NCBI GenBank assembly: GCA_017469265.1 | Contig: JAFUGS010000003.1 | Span: 1-64,000, forward strand | Length of the DNA stretch: 64,000 bases | From: Clostridia bacterium | GTDB lineage: Bacteria; Bacillota; Clostridia; Christensenellales; Aristaeellaceae | Reading direction: 5' to 3' | In this document: positions 24,969 through 33,893 of the stretch, in pieces | Position numbering within the stretch: position 1 is the first letter of the stretch | How the letters are laid out: every line of letters begins with the position of its first letter | Notes under the pieces: generated by a model | What the model saw: only the letters and a program-made list of their open reading frames with translations | What the model was told of the DNA's origin: nothing | Databases searched by the model: none | Position numbers and translations under genes: made by a program

Positions 24969-25654
24969 ATGAAAAAGCTGTTTCTTTGCCTGCTGGCCTG
25001 CTGTCTGCTGGCCGCCGGGCTGACCCTGGGCGAGTCGGCGTCCCAGGGAGTCGTTGTCAAAACCCACAGCGAACTGCTTTTCGCGGTGAACGAGAAAAAG
25101 GCGGACCGGATTCTGATTTCCAAAGACTACCGGCATAACAGCAAGGTGCCCTTCAACCTGGAGGTGGAAGCCGGCCGCACCGTCACCATTCTTCCCCAGA
25201 AAGGGGACAGCCTTGTGATGTCTCCGCCACCAGGGACGCCAACGCGCTCTGCGCCATGGGCGGCCGGATCGAGGTGACCGGCGCCGTACGGGCCGATAAA
25301 AACGACGGCTACCCCACCGTCTATGCCAGCGGCGGCGAAACCGTGATTCACGGGGAGATCCGCTCGGAGGGGAACGCCAGCGCCATCCATAACAAGGGCG
25401 GCAGCATCCTGGTGGAGGGCAATGTATACAGCGATACCGTCAAGCGGTTTCCCATCCGCCTGACCAGTACCGCCGGAACCGTCACCATTCACGGCGACCT
25501 GTCCGTGAAGCGGGAGGCGGCCCGGGCGGAAGGCGGCGTCCTGACCATCGATGGGGATCTGATCCTCCGGACCCGGGATTCCTGGGCCCTGTACGCCACC
25601 GACGGTGAAGGCCAGGTCATCCTCACCGGCACCGACCGCAAGGAAGCGCCCTGA
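24969..25654 (+). pseudogene. Frameshifted secreted repeat protein (beta-helix type)
   Basis: Two plus-strand frames join into one protein of about 230 residues. Frame one starts at ATG 24969 (GGAGGAC upstream), has a signal peptide (LFLCLLACCLLAAG) and runs to about 25217. Frame two continues with ATRDANALCAMGGRIEVTG and ends at 25654. One base is missing between GTGATG and TCCGCC. The second part has short repeats built on I-x-V/I-x-G (VTGAVRADKND, VIHGEIRSEGN, VEGNVYSD, IHGDLSVK, IDGDLILR), suggesting a right-handed beta-helix. The function is unknown. A one-base sequencing or assembly error is as likely as true decay. Confidence 0.65.
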
Positions 25655-25725
25655 AGCCTCCCCGCGGCGGATCTGCCGCACCGCGGGAGATGCCGGAACA
25701 CCCCTCCGTCCGGTCCGCCGCCCGA

Positions 25726-25766
25726 CAAAAAACGCCCATGCGGGAGATTGTCCGCATGGGCGTTTT
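25726..25766. terminator. Bidirectional terminator between the secreted protein and valS
   Basis: An 11-bp perfect stem (CGCCCATGCGG at 25733-25743 with 25752-25762) has six A on the left and four T on the right. It serves valS on the minus strand (TTTTTT) and the converging plus-strand gene. Confidence 0.9.
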
Positions 25767-25800
25767 CTATGGTTTTGTTTTGGGGAGGAAGGGTCCCGTC

Positions 25801-28461
25801 TTACCGGCTTTCCTTCAGCTCCGCGATGCGGCTTTCCAGCGCCGCGGCCTTCTGCTCGTTGGCGGCCAGCTTTTCCTTTTCCGCCTCCACCAGCTGGGCC
25901 GGCGCCTTGGCCACGAAGCCCGCGTTGTTCAGCTTGCCCCGGGCCCGGTCCATTTCCTTGCCCAGGTTGTCCAGCTCCTTCTGCAGCCGGGGGATTTCCT
26001 TCTCGAAGTCCACCAGGTCTCCCAGGGGGATGAACAGCTCACCGGCGGCGGTCACGGCGGAAACCGTCTTCTCGGTCACCTCCGCCCGGTCCCCGATCAG
26101 GGTGACTTCGCTGGCGCCCGCCAGGCGCTTGAAGTACCCCTCACCGTTCTCCAGGGCATCCTGCCAGCCCTCCGCGGGCAGCAGCATCAGCCGGGTCCGC
26201 CTGGAGGGGGCCACGTTCATTTCGCTGCGCAGATTCCGGATGGAGCGGATGATTTCCATCACGCCCTGCATCCGCTTCTCTTCCTCCGGGAAGTCGAAGG
26301 CATCCCGCGTTTCCGGCCAGGGCTGCAGCATGAGGAAGCCTTCGCTGCCCGGCAGGTACTTGTACACCTGCTCCGTCAGGAAGGGCATGAAGGGATGCAG
26401 CAGCTTCAGCAGCGCTTCCAGCACGTACAGCAGCACCGCCTTGGCCGTGTCCTTGCTCTCCCCGTCCTCGCCCAGCAGCCGGGCCTTGCTCAGCTCGATG
26501 TACCAGTCGCAGAATTCGCTCCAGGCAAAGTCGTAGATCTTCGTGGCGGCCAGGCCGAAATCCCCGTCCTCCATGTGATCGCTGATGGCCCGGATGGCTT
26601 CCTGCAGGCGGCTGAGAATCCACTGATCCGCGATTTCCAGCTTCTCCGGACGGATTTCCAGCTTTTCGCTCACATTCATCAGCACGAACCGGCTGGCGTT
26701 CCAGACCTTGTTGGCAAAGTTCCGGGCGGACTCCACCCGGTCCCGACTGTAGCGGGTGTCATTGCCGGGGCTGACGCCCATCACCAGGCTGAAGCGCAGC
26801 GCGTCCGCCCCGTACTGGTCAATGACCTCCAGGGGATCCACGCCGTTGCCCAGGGATTTGGACATCTTCCGGCCCTTCTCGTCCCGCACCAGGCCGTGGA
26901 TCAGCACGGTTTCAAAGGGGGTCTCCCCCATGTTCTCGATGCCGCTGAAGATCATCCGCGCCACCCAGAAGAAGATGATGTCGTACCCCGTCACCAGCAT
27001 GGTGGTGGGATAGAAGTATTTCAGATCCTCGGTCTGCTCCGGCCAGCCCAGGGTGGAGAAGGGCCACAGTGCGGAGGAGAACCAGGTGTCCAGCACATCC
27101 TCATCCTGCCGGATCTTCACGCTGCCGCACTTCGGGCAGGCGGTGGGATCCGTCCGGCTCACGGTCATCTCCCCGCAGTCGTCGCAGTACCAGGCGGGAA
27201 TCCGGTGGCCCCACCACAGCTGCCGGCTGATGCACCAGTCCCGGATATTCTCCATCCAGTTGTAGTAGATCTTGCTGAACCGGTCCGGAACGAATTTGGT
27301 CTTCCCCTCCTTCACCGCGGCGATGGCCGGCTCGGCCAGGGGCTTCATCTTCACGAACCACTGCTCGCTGAGCCGCGGCTCCACGACGGTATTCCCATGC
27401 CGGTAGCAGAAGCCCACGTTATGCGTGTAATCCTCCGTCTTCACCAGCAGGCCAAGCCTGTCCAGCTCCGCCAACACCGCTTCCCGGCAGGCCAGGGGAT
27501 CCATCCCGTTGTAGGCGCCGGCGTTCTCGTTCATGGTGCCGTCGTCATTGGTCACGGTGATGATCTCCAGGTTGTGCCGCTGGGCCACCTCGAAGTCGTT
27601 CGGGTCATGGGCGGGGGTCATCTTCACCGCGCCGGTGCCAAAGTCCATTTCCACATAGTCATCCGCCACCACCGGGATTTCCCGGTTCATGATGGGCAGG
27701 ATCACCTTCTTGCCCACCAGGTCCGTGTACCGCGCGTCGTTCGGGTTCACGGCCACGCCGGTGTCGCCCAGCATGGTTTCCGGCCGGGTGGTGGCCACGA
27801 TCACGCCTTCCCCGCCGTCCGCGCCGGGATACCGGATGTGCCACAGATGGCTGGCCTGCTCCCGGTATTCCACCTCCGCGTCGCTCAGGGCACTGCGGCA
27901 GCTGGGGCACCAGTTGATCATCCGCTGCCCGCGGTAGATCAGGTTCTTCTCGTACAGGCGCACGAACACTTCCCGCACGGCCTTGCTGCAGCCCTCATCC
28001 ATGGTGAAGCGTTCCCGGCTCCAGTCGCAGCTGACGCCCATGCGCCGCTGCTGGTTCACGATGCGGCCACCGAATTCCCGTTTCCAGTCCCACGCCCGCT
28101 CCAGGAACTTTTCCCGGCCCAGCATTTCCTTGGTCAGGCCTTCCTTGCGCATGGCGTCCACAATCTTCACTTCCGTGGCGATGGCGGCGTGATCCGTCCC
28201 GGGCAGCCACAGGGTGGGATCACCCTTCATCCGGTGGTACCGGATCGGCGCGTCCTGCAGGATGCAGTCCATGGCGTGGCCCATATGCAGCTGCCCCGTA
28301 ATGTTGGGCGGGGGCATCACGATGGTGAAGGGCTTCTTTCCCTCTTTCCGGTGCGCCGTGAAGGCGCCGGCCTGTTCCCAGGCCTGATAAATGTCGCTTT
28401 CGATGGCCTGCGGATCAAACCGGGTTGCCATTTCCGCGCCGGTCATTTTCTTCTCCTCCAT
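25801..28461 (-). CDS. valS: Valyl-tRNA synthetase
   Basis: Class Ia synthetase of 886 residues. The HIGH motif appears as NITGQLHMGHA (about residue 55) and KMSKS as RKMSKSLGNG. The zinc-ribbon-like CPSCR and CPKCG pairs, the editing domain (TTRPETMLGDT) and a C-terminal coiled coil of Glu/Lys-rich heptads (from about 815) are all present. I chose the ATG at 28461, 7 bp from AAGGAGG; the ATG at 28467 is too close to it. The 96-bp space upstream holds only the rpmF terminator, with no room for a T-box leader. Confidence 0.97.
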   Translation of the reverse strand: MEEKKMTGAEMATRFDPQAIESDIYQAWEQAGAFTAHRKEGKKPFTIVMPPPNITGQLHMGHAMDCILQDAPIRYHRMKGDPTLWLPGTDHAAIATEVKIVDAMRKEGLTKEMLGREKFLERAWDWKREFGGRIVNQQRRMGVSCDWSRERFTMDEGCSKAVREVFVRLYEKNLIYRGQRMINWCPSCRSALSDAEVEYREQASHLWHIRYPGADGGEGVIVATTRPETMLGDTGVAVNPNDARYTDLVGKKVILPIMNREIPVVADDYVEMDFGTGAVKMTPAHDPNDFEVAQRHNLEIITVTNDDGTMNENAGAYNGMDPLACREAVLAELDRLGLLVKTEDYTHNVGFCYRHGNTVVEPRLSEQWFVKMKPLAEPAIAAVKEGKTKFVPDRFSKIYYNWMENIRDWCISRQLWWGHRIPAWYCDDCGEMTVSRTDPTACPKCGSVKIRQDEDVLDTWFSSALWPFSTLGWPEQTEDLKYFYPTTMLVTGYDIIFFWVARMIFSGIENMGETPFETVLIHGLVRDEKGRKMSKSLGNGVDPLEVIDQYGADALRFSLVMGVSPGNDTRYSRDRVESARNFANKVWNASRFVLMNVSEKLEIRPEKLEIADQWILSRLQEAIRAISDHMEDGDFGLAATKIYDFAWSEFCDWYIELSKARLLGEDGESKDTAKAVLLYVLEALLKLLHPFMPFLTEQVYKYLPGSEGFLMLQPWPETRDAFDFPEEEKRMQGVMEIIRSIRNLRSEMNVAPSRRTRLMLLPAEGWQDALENGEGYFKRLAGASEVTLIGDRAEVTEKTVSAVTAAGELFIPLGDLVDFEKEIPRLQKELDNLGKEMDRARGKLNNAGFVAKAPAQLVEAEKEKLAANEQKAAALESRIAELKESR

Positions 28462-28501
28462 GGTCATCCTCCTTCAGCTTGATTTCGAAAAAAATGTATG
28501 G

Positions 28502-28530
28502 AAAAAGCTCCGGCCCGAAGGACGGAGCTT
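28502..28530 (-). terminator. Terminator of the yceD-rpmF unit
   Basis: On the minus strand AGCTCCG...CGGAGCT forms a stem followed by TTTTT, 28 bp past the rpmF stop. valS lies beyond it, so valS needs read-through or its own weak promoter. Confidence 0.8.
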
Positions 28531-28557
28531 TATCTGACCGAAAAAAGCGGTCGACAA

Positions 28558-28749
28558 TCAGGCGTCCTTCTTTTCGTCCTTGTTGACGACCTGGACGCCG
28601 TTATAATAGCCACAGTTCTTGCACACACGGTGCGCCAGCTTCATCTGGTGGCACTGGGGGCATTCCACGATCCCCGGCAGCTCCAGCTTCCAATTGGCGC
28701 GACGGCTGTTTCTGCGAGCCTTGGATATTTTACCCTTCGGTACAGCCAT
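28558..28749 (-). CDS. rpmF: Ribosomal protein bL32
   Basis: A 63-residue large-subunit protein. [20 protein letters not shown] is the standard bL32 N terminus, and the zinc ribbon is [18 protein letters not shown] (four Cys), so this is the zinc-containing form. It starts 2 bp after yceD, the usual pairing. In many Bacillota plsX follows, but here it is valS. Confidence 0.97.
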   Translation of the reverse strand: MAVPKGKISKARRNSRRANWKLELPGIVECPQCHQMKLAHRVCKNCGYYNGVQVVNKDEKKDA

Positions 28750-28751
28750 GT

Positions 28752-29243
28752 TTACACCTCCTCCATTTGATCAAGCAATTGCCTCAGCCCCGCGAAGGGG
28801 TACTGGATCCCGGTCTCCACGGGGGCCGCTTCCGGGTCCGTATACATAAGTCCGGGACAGTCCTCCCGGCACAGGAAGCGGATCGGCAGAGCCATAACGG
28901 CGTAGGACATGACCAGCTTCTCCATGGAAACGAGATGCCCCTCGTAGGAAAAGATCTCGTCATCCTCTGGGTCGCCGTTCCGGATGAAGTCCTCCTCAAA
29001 ATCGTTTTCCACGATGGCGGAGGCATCCTTCAGGCAGTTGGCGCACGGCGCGTGCGCCACGGTCCGGAGCTGTCCCTTCACATGGATGTTCCCCTGATCG
29101 TCCGCCAGGAAGGTGCCCTCCACGGCGCAGTCGTCAATCCGGACGACGCTGCCGTAAATCTCCTGGTCCGCAATGGCCTGCGCACCGGAGAAGGAATATT
29201 CCTGGCCGGGATGGGATAAAGCCGTGGATACGTCCAGCTCCAT
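28752..29243 (-). CDS. yceD: YceD family (DUF177) protein
   Basis: A 163-residue DUF177 protein, linked to 23S rRNA accumulation and almost always upstream of rpmF. It has the Cys pair HAPCANCL (about residue 72) and the second pair-like CREDCPGLM (about 135), plus the family's acidic middle ([20 protein letters not shown]). It is the first gene of the unit, behind a consensus promoter with a nested palindrome. Confidence 0.88.
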   Translation of the reverse strand: MELDVSTALSHPGQEYSFSGAQAIADQEIYGSVVRIDDCAVEGTFLADDQGNIHVKGQLRTVAHAPCANCLKDASAIVENDFEEDFIRNGDPEDDEIFSYEGHLVSMEKLVMSYAVMALPIRFLCREDCPGLMYTDPEAAPVETGIQYPFAGLRQLLDQMEEV

Positions 29244-29271
29244 GTCCTCACCTCAAAAGAGACCGTTTAGC

Positions 29272-29300
29272 ATTATAACGGTTCACAAACCGTTTGTCAA
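29272..29300 (-). promoter_or_regulatory. Consensus promoter of yceD-rpmF
   Basis: The minus strand reads perfect TTGACA (29295-29300), 17-bp spacer and perfect TATAAT (29272-29277), expected for a ribosomal-protein gene. Confidence 0.92.
29277..29294. promoter_or_regulatory. Perfect palindrome filling the yceD-rpmF promoter spacer
   Basis: AACGGTT-CACA-AACCGTT, an 18-bp perfect inverted repeat, lies between -35 and -10. A further ACCGTTT half-site occurs at about 29262. A repressor bound here would shut the promoter. I do not recognise the motif with confidence. Confidence 0.6.
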
Positions 29301-29327
29301 CAACATTTTTAGGGCTCAGGGCGGGAA

Positions 29328-30566
29328 TCAGTTGTCCCGCACCTTGCCGGTGGTAACCAGGTCCAGGGTATCCCGGGCGATCATGATTTCCTCGTTGGTG
29401 GGAATCACGCAGACGGTCACCCTGCTGCTGTCCTTGCTGATGACCTTTTCACCCTTGCCTCTGTTCTTCTCCGGATCCAGCTCCGCGCCCATGAACTCCA
29501 GGCCCTCGATGACCTTCGCCCGCAGCACGTCGTTGTTCTCGCCGATGCCGGCGGTGAAGCAGATGATGTCCACGCCGCCCATGGACGCCGCGTAGGAGCC
29601 GATGTACTTCTTGATGCCGTAAACCAGCATCTCCTGCGCCAGCTTCGCGTCGGGATCGCCCTTCTCGGACAGGTCGTCGATATCCCGGCAGTCGCTGCTC
29701 TTGCCGCTGATGCCCAGCAGGCCGCTCTTCTTGTTCATGATGGTCAGCACCTCATCCACGCTGATGGGGTGCCCCAGGGGCGTGCCGTCGTCCTTCAGGG
29801 GATTGTTGGCCATGAACTGCACCACCGCGGGATCGCAGCTGCCGCAGCGGGTACCCATCAGCAGGCCTTCCAGAGGCGTCAGGCCCATGGAGGTATCCTG
29901 GCACTTTCCGTCCTTCACGGCGGAGAGGCTGGACCCGTTGCCCAGGTGGCAGATGATGATCTTCTTTCCCTCGGGGCTGATGCCCAGGAACTCGCACACC
30001 CGGCGGCTCACATACCGGTGGCTGGTGCCGTGGAAGCCGTAGCGGCGGACATGCAGCTTTTCCTCATACATTTTCGGAATGCCGTACATGTAGGCCTTCG
30101 GCGGCATGGTCTGATGGAAGGCGGTGTCGAAAACGGCCACCTGAGGGGTGCCCTTCATGACCTTCTCGCAGGCCTCGATGCCCATCAGGTTGGCGGGATT
30201 GTGCAGCGGCCCCAGGGGGAAGCACTCCCGGATGGCGGCCTTGACTTCATCATTTACCAGCATGGAGGCGGTGAACTTGTTCCCGCCGTGCAGCACGCGG
30301 TGGCCTACGGCGCCGATCTCGTCCGTGCTCTTGATGACGCCGTATTCCGGATCCTGCAGAATTTTCAGCATCAGCTGTGCCGCGGCCTCGTGATCGGGAA
30401 TCGCTTCCTCCACCACGGTGCTCTTCTCCCCGGCGGAATGCTTCAGCCGGCTGCCCTCAATGCCGATGCGCTCCACCAGCCCCTTGGCCAGCTCTTTCTC
30501 GCCGTCCATGTCAATCAGCTGATACTTCAGCGAGGAGGACCCCGCGTTCACAACCAGAATCTTCAT
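29328..30566 (-). CDS. ackA: Acetate kinase
   Basis: A 412-residue ASKHA-fold kinase converting acetyl phosphate and ADP to acetate and ATP. ILVVNAGSSSLKYQLID at the start, FDTAFHQTMPPKAYMYG, HLGNGSSLSAVKDGK and FTAGIGENN near the C terminus are the canonical signatures. No pta is in the window. A perfect TATAAT lies about 45 bp upstream on the minus strand without a clear -35. The 257-bp space to tmcAL is GC-rich with no other gene seen. Confidence 0.97.
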   Translation of the reverse strand: MKILVVNAGSSSLKYQLIDMDGEKELAKGLVERIGIEGSRLKHSAGEKSTVVEEAIPDHEAAAQLMLKILQDPEYGVIKSTDEIGAVGHRVLHGGNKFTASMLVNDEVKAAIRECFPLGPLHNPANLMGIEACEKVMKGTPQVAVFDTAFHQTMPPKAYMYGIPKMYEEKLHVRRYGFHGTSHRYVSRRVCEFLGISPEGKKIIICHLGNGSSLSAVKDGKCQDTSMGLTPLEGLLMGTRCGSCDPAVVQFMANNPLKDDGTPLGHPISVDEVLTIMNKKSGLLGISGKSSDCRDIDDLSEKGDPDAKLAQEMLVYGIKKYIGSYAASMGGVDIICFTAGIGENNDVLRAKVIEGLEFMGAELDPEKNRGKGEKVISKDSSRVTVCVIPTNEEIMIARDTLDLVTTGKVRDN

Positions 30567-30823
30567 CCTTCATCCGTCTCCTTTTCGTATTCAGGGATAA
30601 CCCGCAATATTATACACGACTTCCGCCCAAAAGGAAAGGAAAATCTGAAATTCACGTCTTTTCCGCCCGGTCCGTTCCGTCTTCGGCGGCGTGTCGATCC
30701 TCAGGCCACGGCTGTGACCGTTTGCGGACCGGCCCGTCTCCGGCCGCGGAGGCGTCCTTCCAGGCCGCTCATCATCCCCCGCGGCCGCGGGACCGCCAGG
30801 TTTCGCGGCCTTCTGAAAGCCCT

Positions 30824-31978
30824 TCAGACTGTCACCACCCGCTGCCGGTAAAACCAGCCCGCCGGCAGCCCGGCGCACTGCGCCCAGAGGTCCCAGGCCG
30901 GATCCGGCGGCATATCCTTCAGGGAGGCGTGAATCCGGATTTTTCCATCCCGCCACAGCCCGGACATCTCCGTGTTCCGCCGCAGGCCCAGCAGCAGCGT
31001 TTCCCGGGGCAGCGGCGCCCGCTCCACCGTTTCCGCGGTGCCCCCCAGCATCGCCCAGGCGCACAGGCGGCTGATCCGGGCCCGGGGATACCGGCTGGCG
31101 CAGGCCGCCGTCAGCAGCGCCTCCCGGCCGCCCGCCTCCCGCGCCGCCCGGAGCACCCGGTCCTCCAGCCCTTCCGACAGGTCCGGCAGCCGTACCGCCT
31201 GTTCCCGGGGCATGGTTCGCAGGGTATGAATCAGGATCGCGTCCATCGTCTTTTCCGAGGGCGTCCGCCGCGCCAGCATCGCCTCCCGGATCCGCCTGGC
31301 GCTTTCCGCCGGCACCGCCGCGAAGGCCCCGCCGTAATCCCCCCGGGCCAGGGCCTGCCGGATGGCGGAGGCGGAAGGATTCTCCGGTGAGATCTCCGCC
31401 GCGTGATAATCCCCGGAGCGGGGAATCAGCACCGGCTCCATCTCCGCGTCCAGCCGCAGCATGGCCCGCAGATAGCAGATGGCCAGCGTATTGTTGGGGG
31501 CGCGGAGCAGCGCCCCCAGATCCGGGCGCGTCTCCGCCATGGCGTTTTCCATGGCCCGGGGATATCCCTCGCCCTGCCGCAGCCGCTGCCGCAGGGCGTC
31601 CCGCAACGCCGCGGCGGGCTTCTCCAGCAGCTCCGCGGCCGCCCGCAGGCCCGCCAGGTCCGCTGTTTCCGCCCCGAAGGCCAGATGGGTGGCCCCCAGT
31701 CCCGCCAGCAGGGAAACCGCCCCCAGGGCATAGTGTTCCGCGTCCCGCAGGGTCCAGACCGTGGGCAGGCAGAAAACCGCGTCCACCCCGGCCGCCAGGG
31801 CGCACGCCGCCCGGTCATAGGGAGACAGCAGCGCCGGCTCACCCCGCTGCTTGAAGCACCCGCTCAGCGCCACATATGTGAAATCAGGCTGAACCCGTTC
31901 CCGGGCCAGCCTGAGATGCTTTTCATGCCCCCGGTGAAAGGGGTCATACTCCGCGACAACGCCTAAGATGTTTTTCAT
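30824..31978 (-). CDS. tmcAL: tRNA(Met) cytidine acetate ligase
   Basis: TmcAL (YlbM) makes N4-acetylcytidine at the wobble position of elongator tRNA-Met from acetate and ATP. The 384-residue protein opens GVVAEYDPFHRGHEKHL, containing the nucleotidyltransferase HxGH motif. VALSGCFKQRGEPALL and the C-terminal SASAIRQAL region follow. The start overlaps the upstream flavoprotein stop by ATGA. It precedes ackA on the same strand. Because its substrate is acetate and its target is tRNA-Met, the pairing with acetate metabolism is worth noting but may be chance. Confidence 0.9.
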   Translation of the reverse strand: MKNILGVVAEYDPFHRGHEKHLRLARERVQPDFTYVALSGCFKQRGEPALLSPYDRAACALAAGVDAVFCLPTVWTLRDAEHYALGAVSLLAGLGATHLAFGAETADLAGLRAAAELLEKPAAALRDALRQRLRQGEGYPRAMENAMAETRPDLGALLRAPNNTLAICYLRAMLRLDAEMEPVLIPRSGDYHAAEISPENPSASAIRQALARGDYGGAFAAVPAESARRIREAMLARRTPSEKTMDAILIHTLRTMPREQAVRLPDLSEGLEDRVLRAAREAGGREALLTAACASRYPRARISRLCAWAMLGGTAETVERAPLPRETLLLGLRRNTEMSGLWRDGKIRIHASLKDMPPDPAWDLWAQCAGLPAGWFYRQRVVTV

Positions 31979-33351
31979 GCCATCCGCTCCAGGATGTGCC
32001 GGGCCACATACACGCCGCTGGCGCTGGCGTGGCTCAGGCTGTGAGTCACCCCGCTGCCGTCCCCGATGACGAACATGCCCTCCTGGGCCGTTTCCAGGTG
32101 TTCGTTCAGCGCCACTTCCATGTTGTAGAACTTGACCTCCACCCCGTACAGTAGCGTGTCATCGTTGGCGGTGCCCGGCGCGATTTTGTCCAGGGCGTAG
32201 ATCATCTCGATGATCCCGTCCAGAATTCTTTTGGGAATCACCAGGCTCAGATCTCCGGGCGTCGCGCTGAGGGTGGGCGTCACAAAGGATTCCTCGATCC
32301 GTCCCGGCGTGCTGCGGCGGCCCCGGATCAGGTCCCCGAACCGCTGCAGAATGACGCCGCCGCCCAGCATGTTGCTGAGCCGCGCGATGCTTTCGCCATA
32401 GCCATTGGAATCCTTAAAGGGTTCCGAAAAATGCTGGCTGACCAGCAGGGCAAAATTCGTGTTGTCCGTATGCCTGGCCGGATCCTCGTAGCTGTGCCCG
32501 TTGACCGTGACGATGCCGTTGGTATTCTCGCTCACCACCGCCCCATAGGGGTTCATGCAGAAGGTCCGCACCCGGTCTTCAAATTTCTGCGTCCGGTAAA
32601 CGATCTTGCTCTCGTACAGTTCATCCGTCAGGTGGCTGAAAACCGACGCGGGCAGCTCCACCCGAACGCCGATGTCCACCCGGTTGCTGTGGGTCCGGAT
32701 CCCCATCTCCCGGCAGACACCCTCCAGCCATTTGCTGCCGCTGCGTCCCACGGAGATCACCAGCTTCGGCGCCGTGTGGGTTTCCTCTCCCGCGTCGATC
32801 TCGTACAGATCCCCCACATGCCGGACATCCCTGACCTGGGTGTCAAAGTGGAAATCCACCCTGTCCTTCAGCGCCTCGTACAGCCGCTCCAGCACCACGT
32901 AGTTGATGTCCGTGCCCAGATGCCTTACCTCCGCGTCCAGCAGGTGCAGCCCGTTTTCCAGGCACCGCCGGCGGATGCCGGTGTTGGCCGTGGAATACAG
33001 CTTTGTCCCCGCCCCGCCGTACTGCATGTTGATCTGGTCCACATAGCGCATCAGCTCCAGCGCCTGCTTTTTCCCGATATATTCGTGCAGGCTGCCGCCG
33101 AAATCGTTGGTGATGTTGTATTTGCCGTCGGAGAACGCGCCGGCGCCGCCGAATCCGCTCATGATGGAGCAGGAGGCGCACCGGACGCAGGTTTTCACCT
33201 TCACCCCATCGATGGGGCACTTCCTTTTGGCCAGCGGGCGGCCCATTTCAAACACGCCCACCTTCAGGGGGCGCTCCGCCCGGTTCACAAGCTCGTAGGC
33301 CGTAAAGATTCCGCCAGGCCCCGCGCCGATAATCAGCACATCATACCGCAT
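31975..33351 (-). CDS. FAD-dependent dehydrogenase (COG2509 family)
   Basis: A 458-residue flavoprotein. The dinucleotide-binding motif is VLIIGAGPGGIFTAYEL. A Cys-rich stretch CPIDGVKVKTCVRCASC (about residues 45-63) suggests an iron-sulfur or redox site. GGAGAFSDGKYN is the family signature and GDGSGVTHSLSHASASG near the end binds FAD. The substrate of COG2509 proteins is unknown. It lies in a run rseC - this gene - tmcAL with small gaps, likely one transcript. Confidence 0.82.
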   Translation of the reverse strand: MRYDVLIIGAGPGGIFTAYELVNRAERPLKVGVFEMGRPLAKRKCPIDGVKVKTCVRCASCSIMSGFGGAGAFSDGKYNITNDFGGSLHEYIGKKQALELMRYVDQINMQYGGAGTKLYSTANTGIRRRCLENGLHLLDAEVRHLGTDINYVVLERLYEALKDRVDFHFDTQVRDVRHVGDLYEIDAGEETHTAPKLVISVGRSGSKWLEGVCREMGIRTHSNRVDIGVRVELPASVFSHLTDELYESKIVYRTQKFEDRVRTFCMNPYGAVVSENTNGIVTVNGHSYEDPARHTDNTNFALLVSQHFSEPFKDSNGYGESIARLSNMLGGGVILQRFGDLIRGRRSTPGRIEESFVTPTLSATPGDLSLVIPKRILDGIIEMIYALDKIAPGTANDDTLLYGVEVKFYNMEVALNEHLETAQEGMFVIGDGSGVTHSLSHASASGVYVARHILERMA

Positions 33352-33400
33352 TGTTCGTCCCTTTTCTTTCTCCGTAATGATTCCCCGGTTTCCGGGTCCG

Positions 33401-33826
33401 TCACAGCGCCCGGATCTCCGCCTGCCCGCCCTTTTCCAGGATGTCCACCACCCGGGGGCTCCATTCCGCCCGACCGGCCCGCCGCTTTTCCGTTCCCTTC
33501 AGGGCGATCAGGCTGGCCCCCAGGCCGATGGCCGCCCCGGCCATGGTCCAGGCATCCGCCCCGCCGGAAAGCAGATGACCGAGGATCATGCCGCCCAGCA
33601 GTCCGGCCAGCGGCAGCCCGTAAGCGATGACGGACGCGCGGACCACCATCCGGTCCGGCATGTCCACGATGGCGATATCTCCCACCCTGCCCTCTCCCCG
33701 AATCCAGATTTTATGCTCCCGCTTTCCGCCCTCACAGGCGTTGCAGGCGGCACAGGCCTCCGGCCGGCAGAAGGTGACTTCCATCATGCCCCCGCGGATC
33801 TCCGTGATTTCTCCAGGCTGTCTCAT
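33401..33826 (-). CDS. rseC: RseC/MucC family membrane protein
   Basis: A 141-residue protein with the RseC N-terminal Cys cluster (CRPEACAACNACEGG, four Cys). Two transmembrane helices follow (about 65-85 ASVIAYGLPLAGLLGGMIL and 93-112 WTMAGAAIGLGASLIAL). In proteobacteria RseC reduces SoxR; in Clostridia it is usually tied to Rnf-type redox work. AAAGGAG precedes the ATG. No rnf genes are in view. Confidence 0.85.
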   Translation of the reverse strand: MRQPGEITEIRGGMMEVTFCRPEACAACNACEGGKREHKIWIRGEGRVGDIAIVDMPDRMVVRASVIAYGLPLAGLLGGMILGHLLSGGADAWTMAGAAIGLGASLIALKGTEKRRAGRAEWSPRVVDILEKGGQAEIRAL

Positions 33827-33893
33827 CGCTTACGCTCCTTTATGCTTCCGTTTCGCCCGGCCCGCGGAACCCTTTCCGCGGTTCCGTGACAGG

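Noticed and set aside
28462..28560. T-box leader upstream of valS
   Set aside because: Less than 100 bp is available and it holds only the rpmF terminator; no specifier loop or T-box sequence is seen.
33857..33880. CCGCGGAA/TTCCGCGG hairpin before the RsiV-like stop as a terminator
   Set aside because: A good stem but no U-run on either strand, so it is not called.
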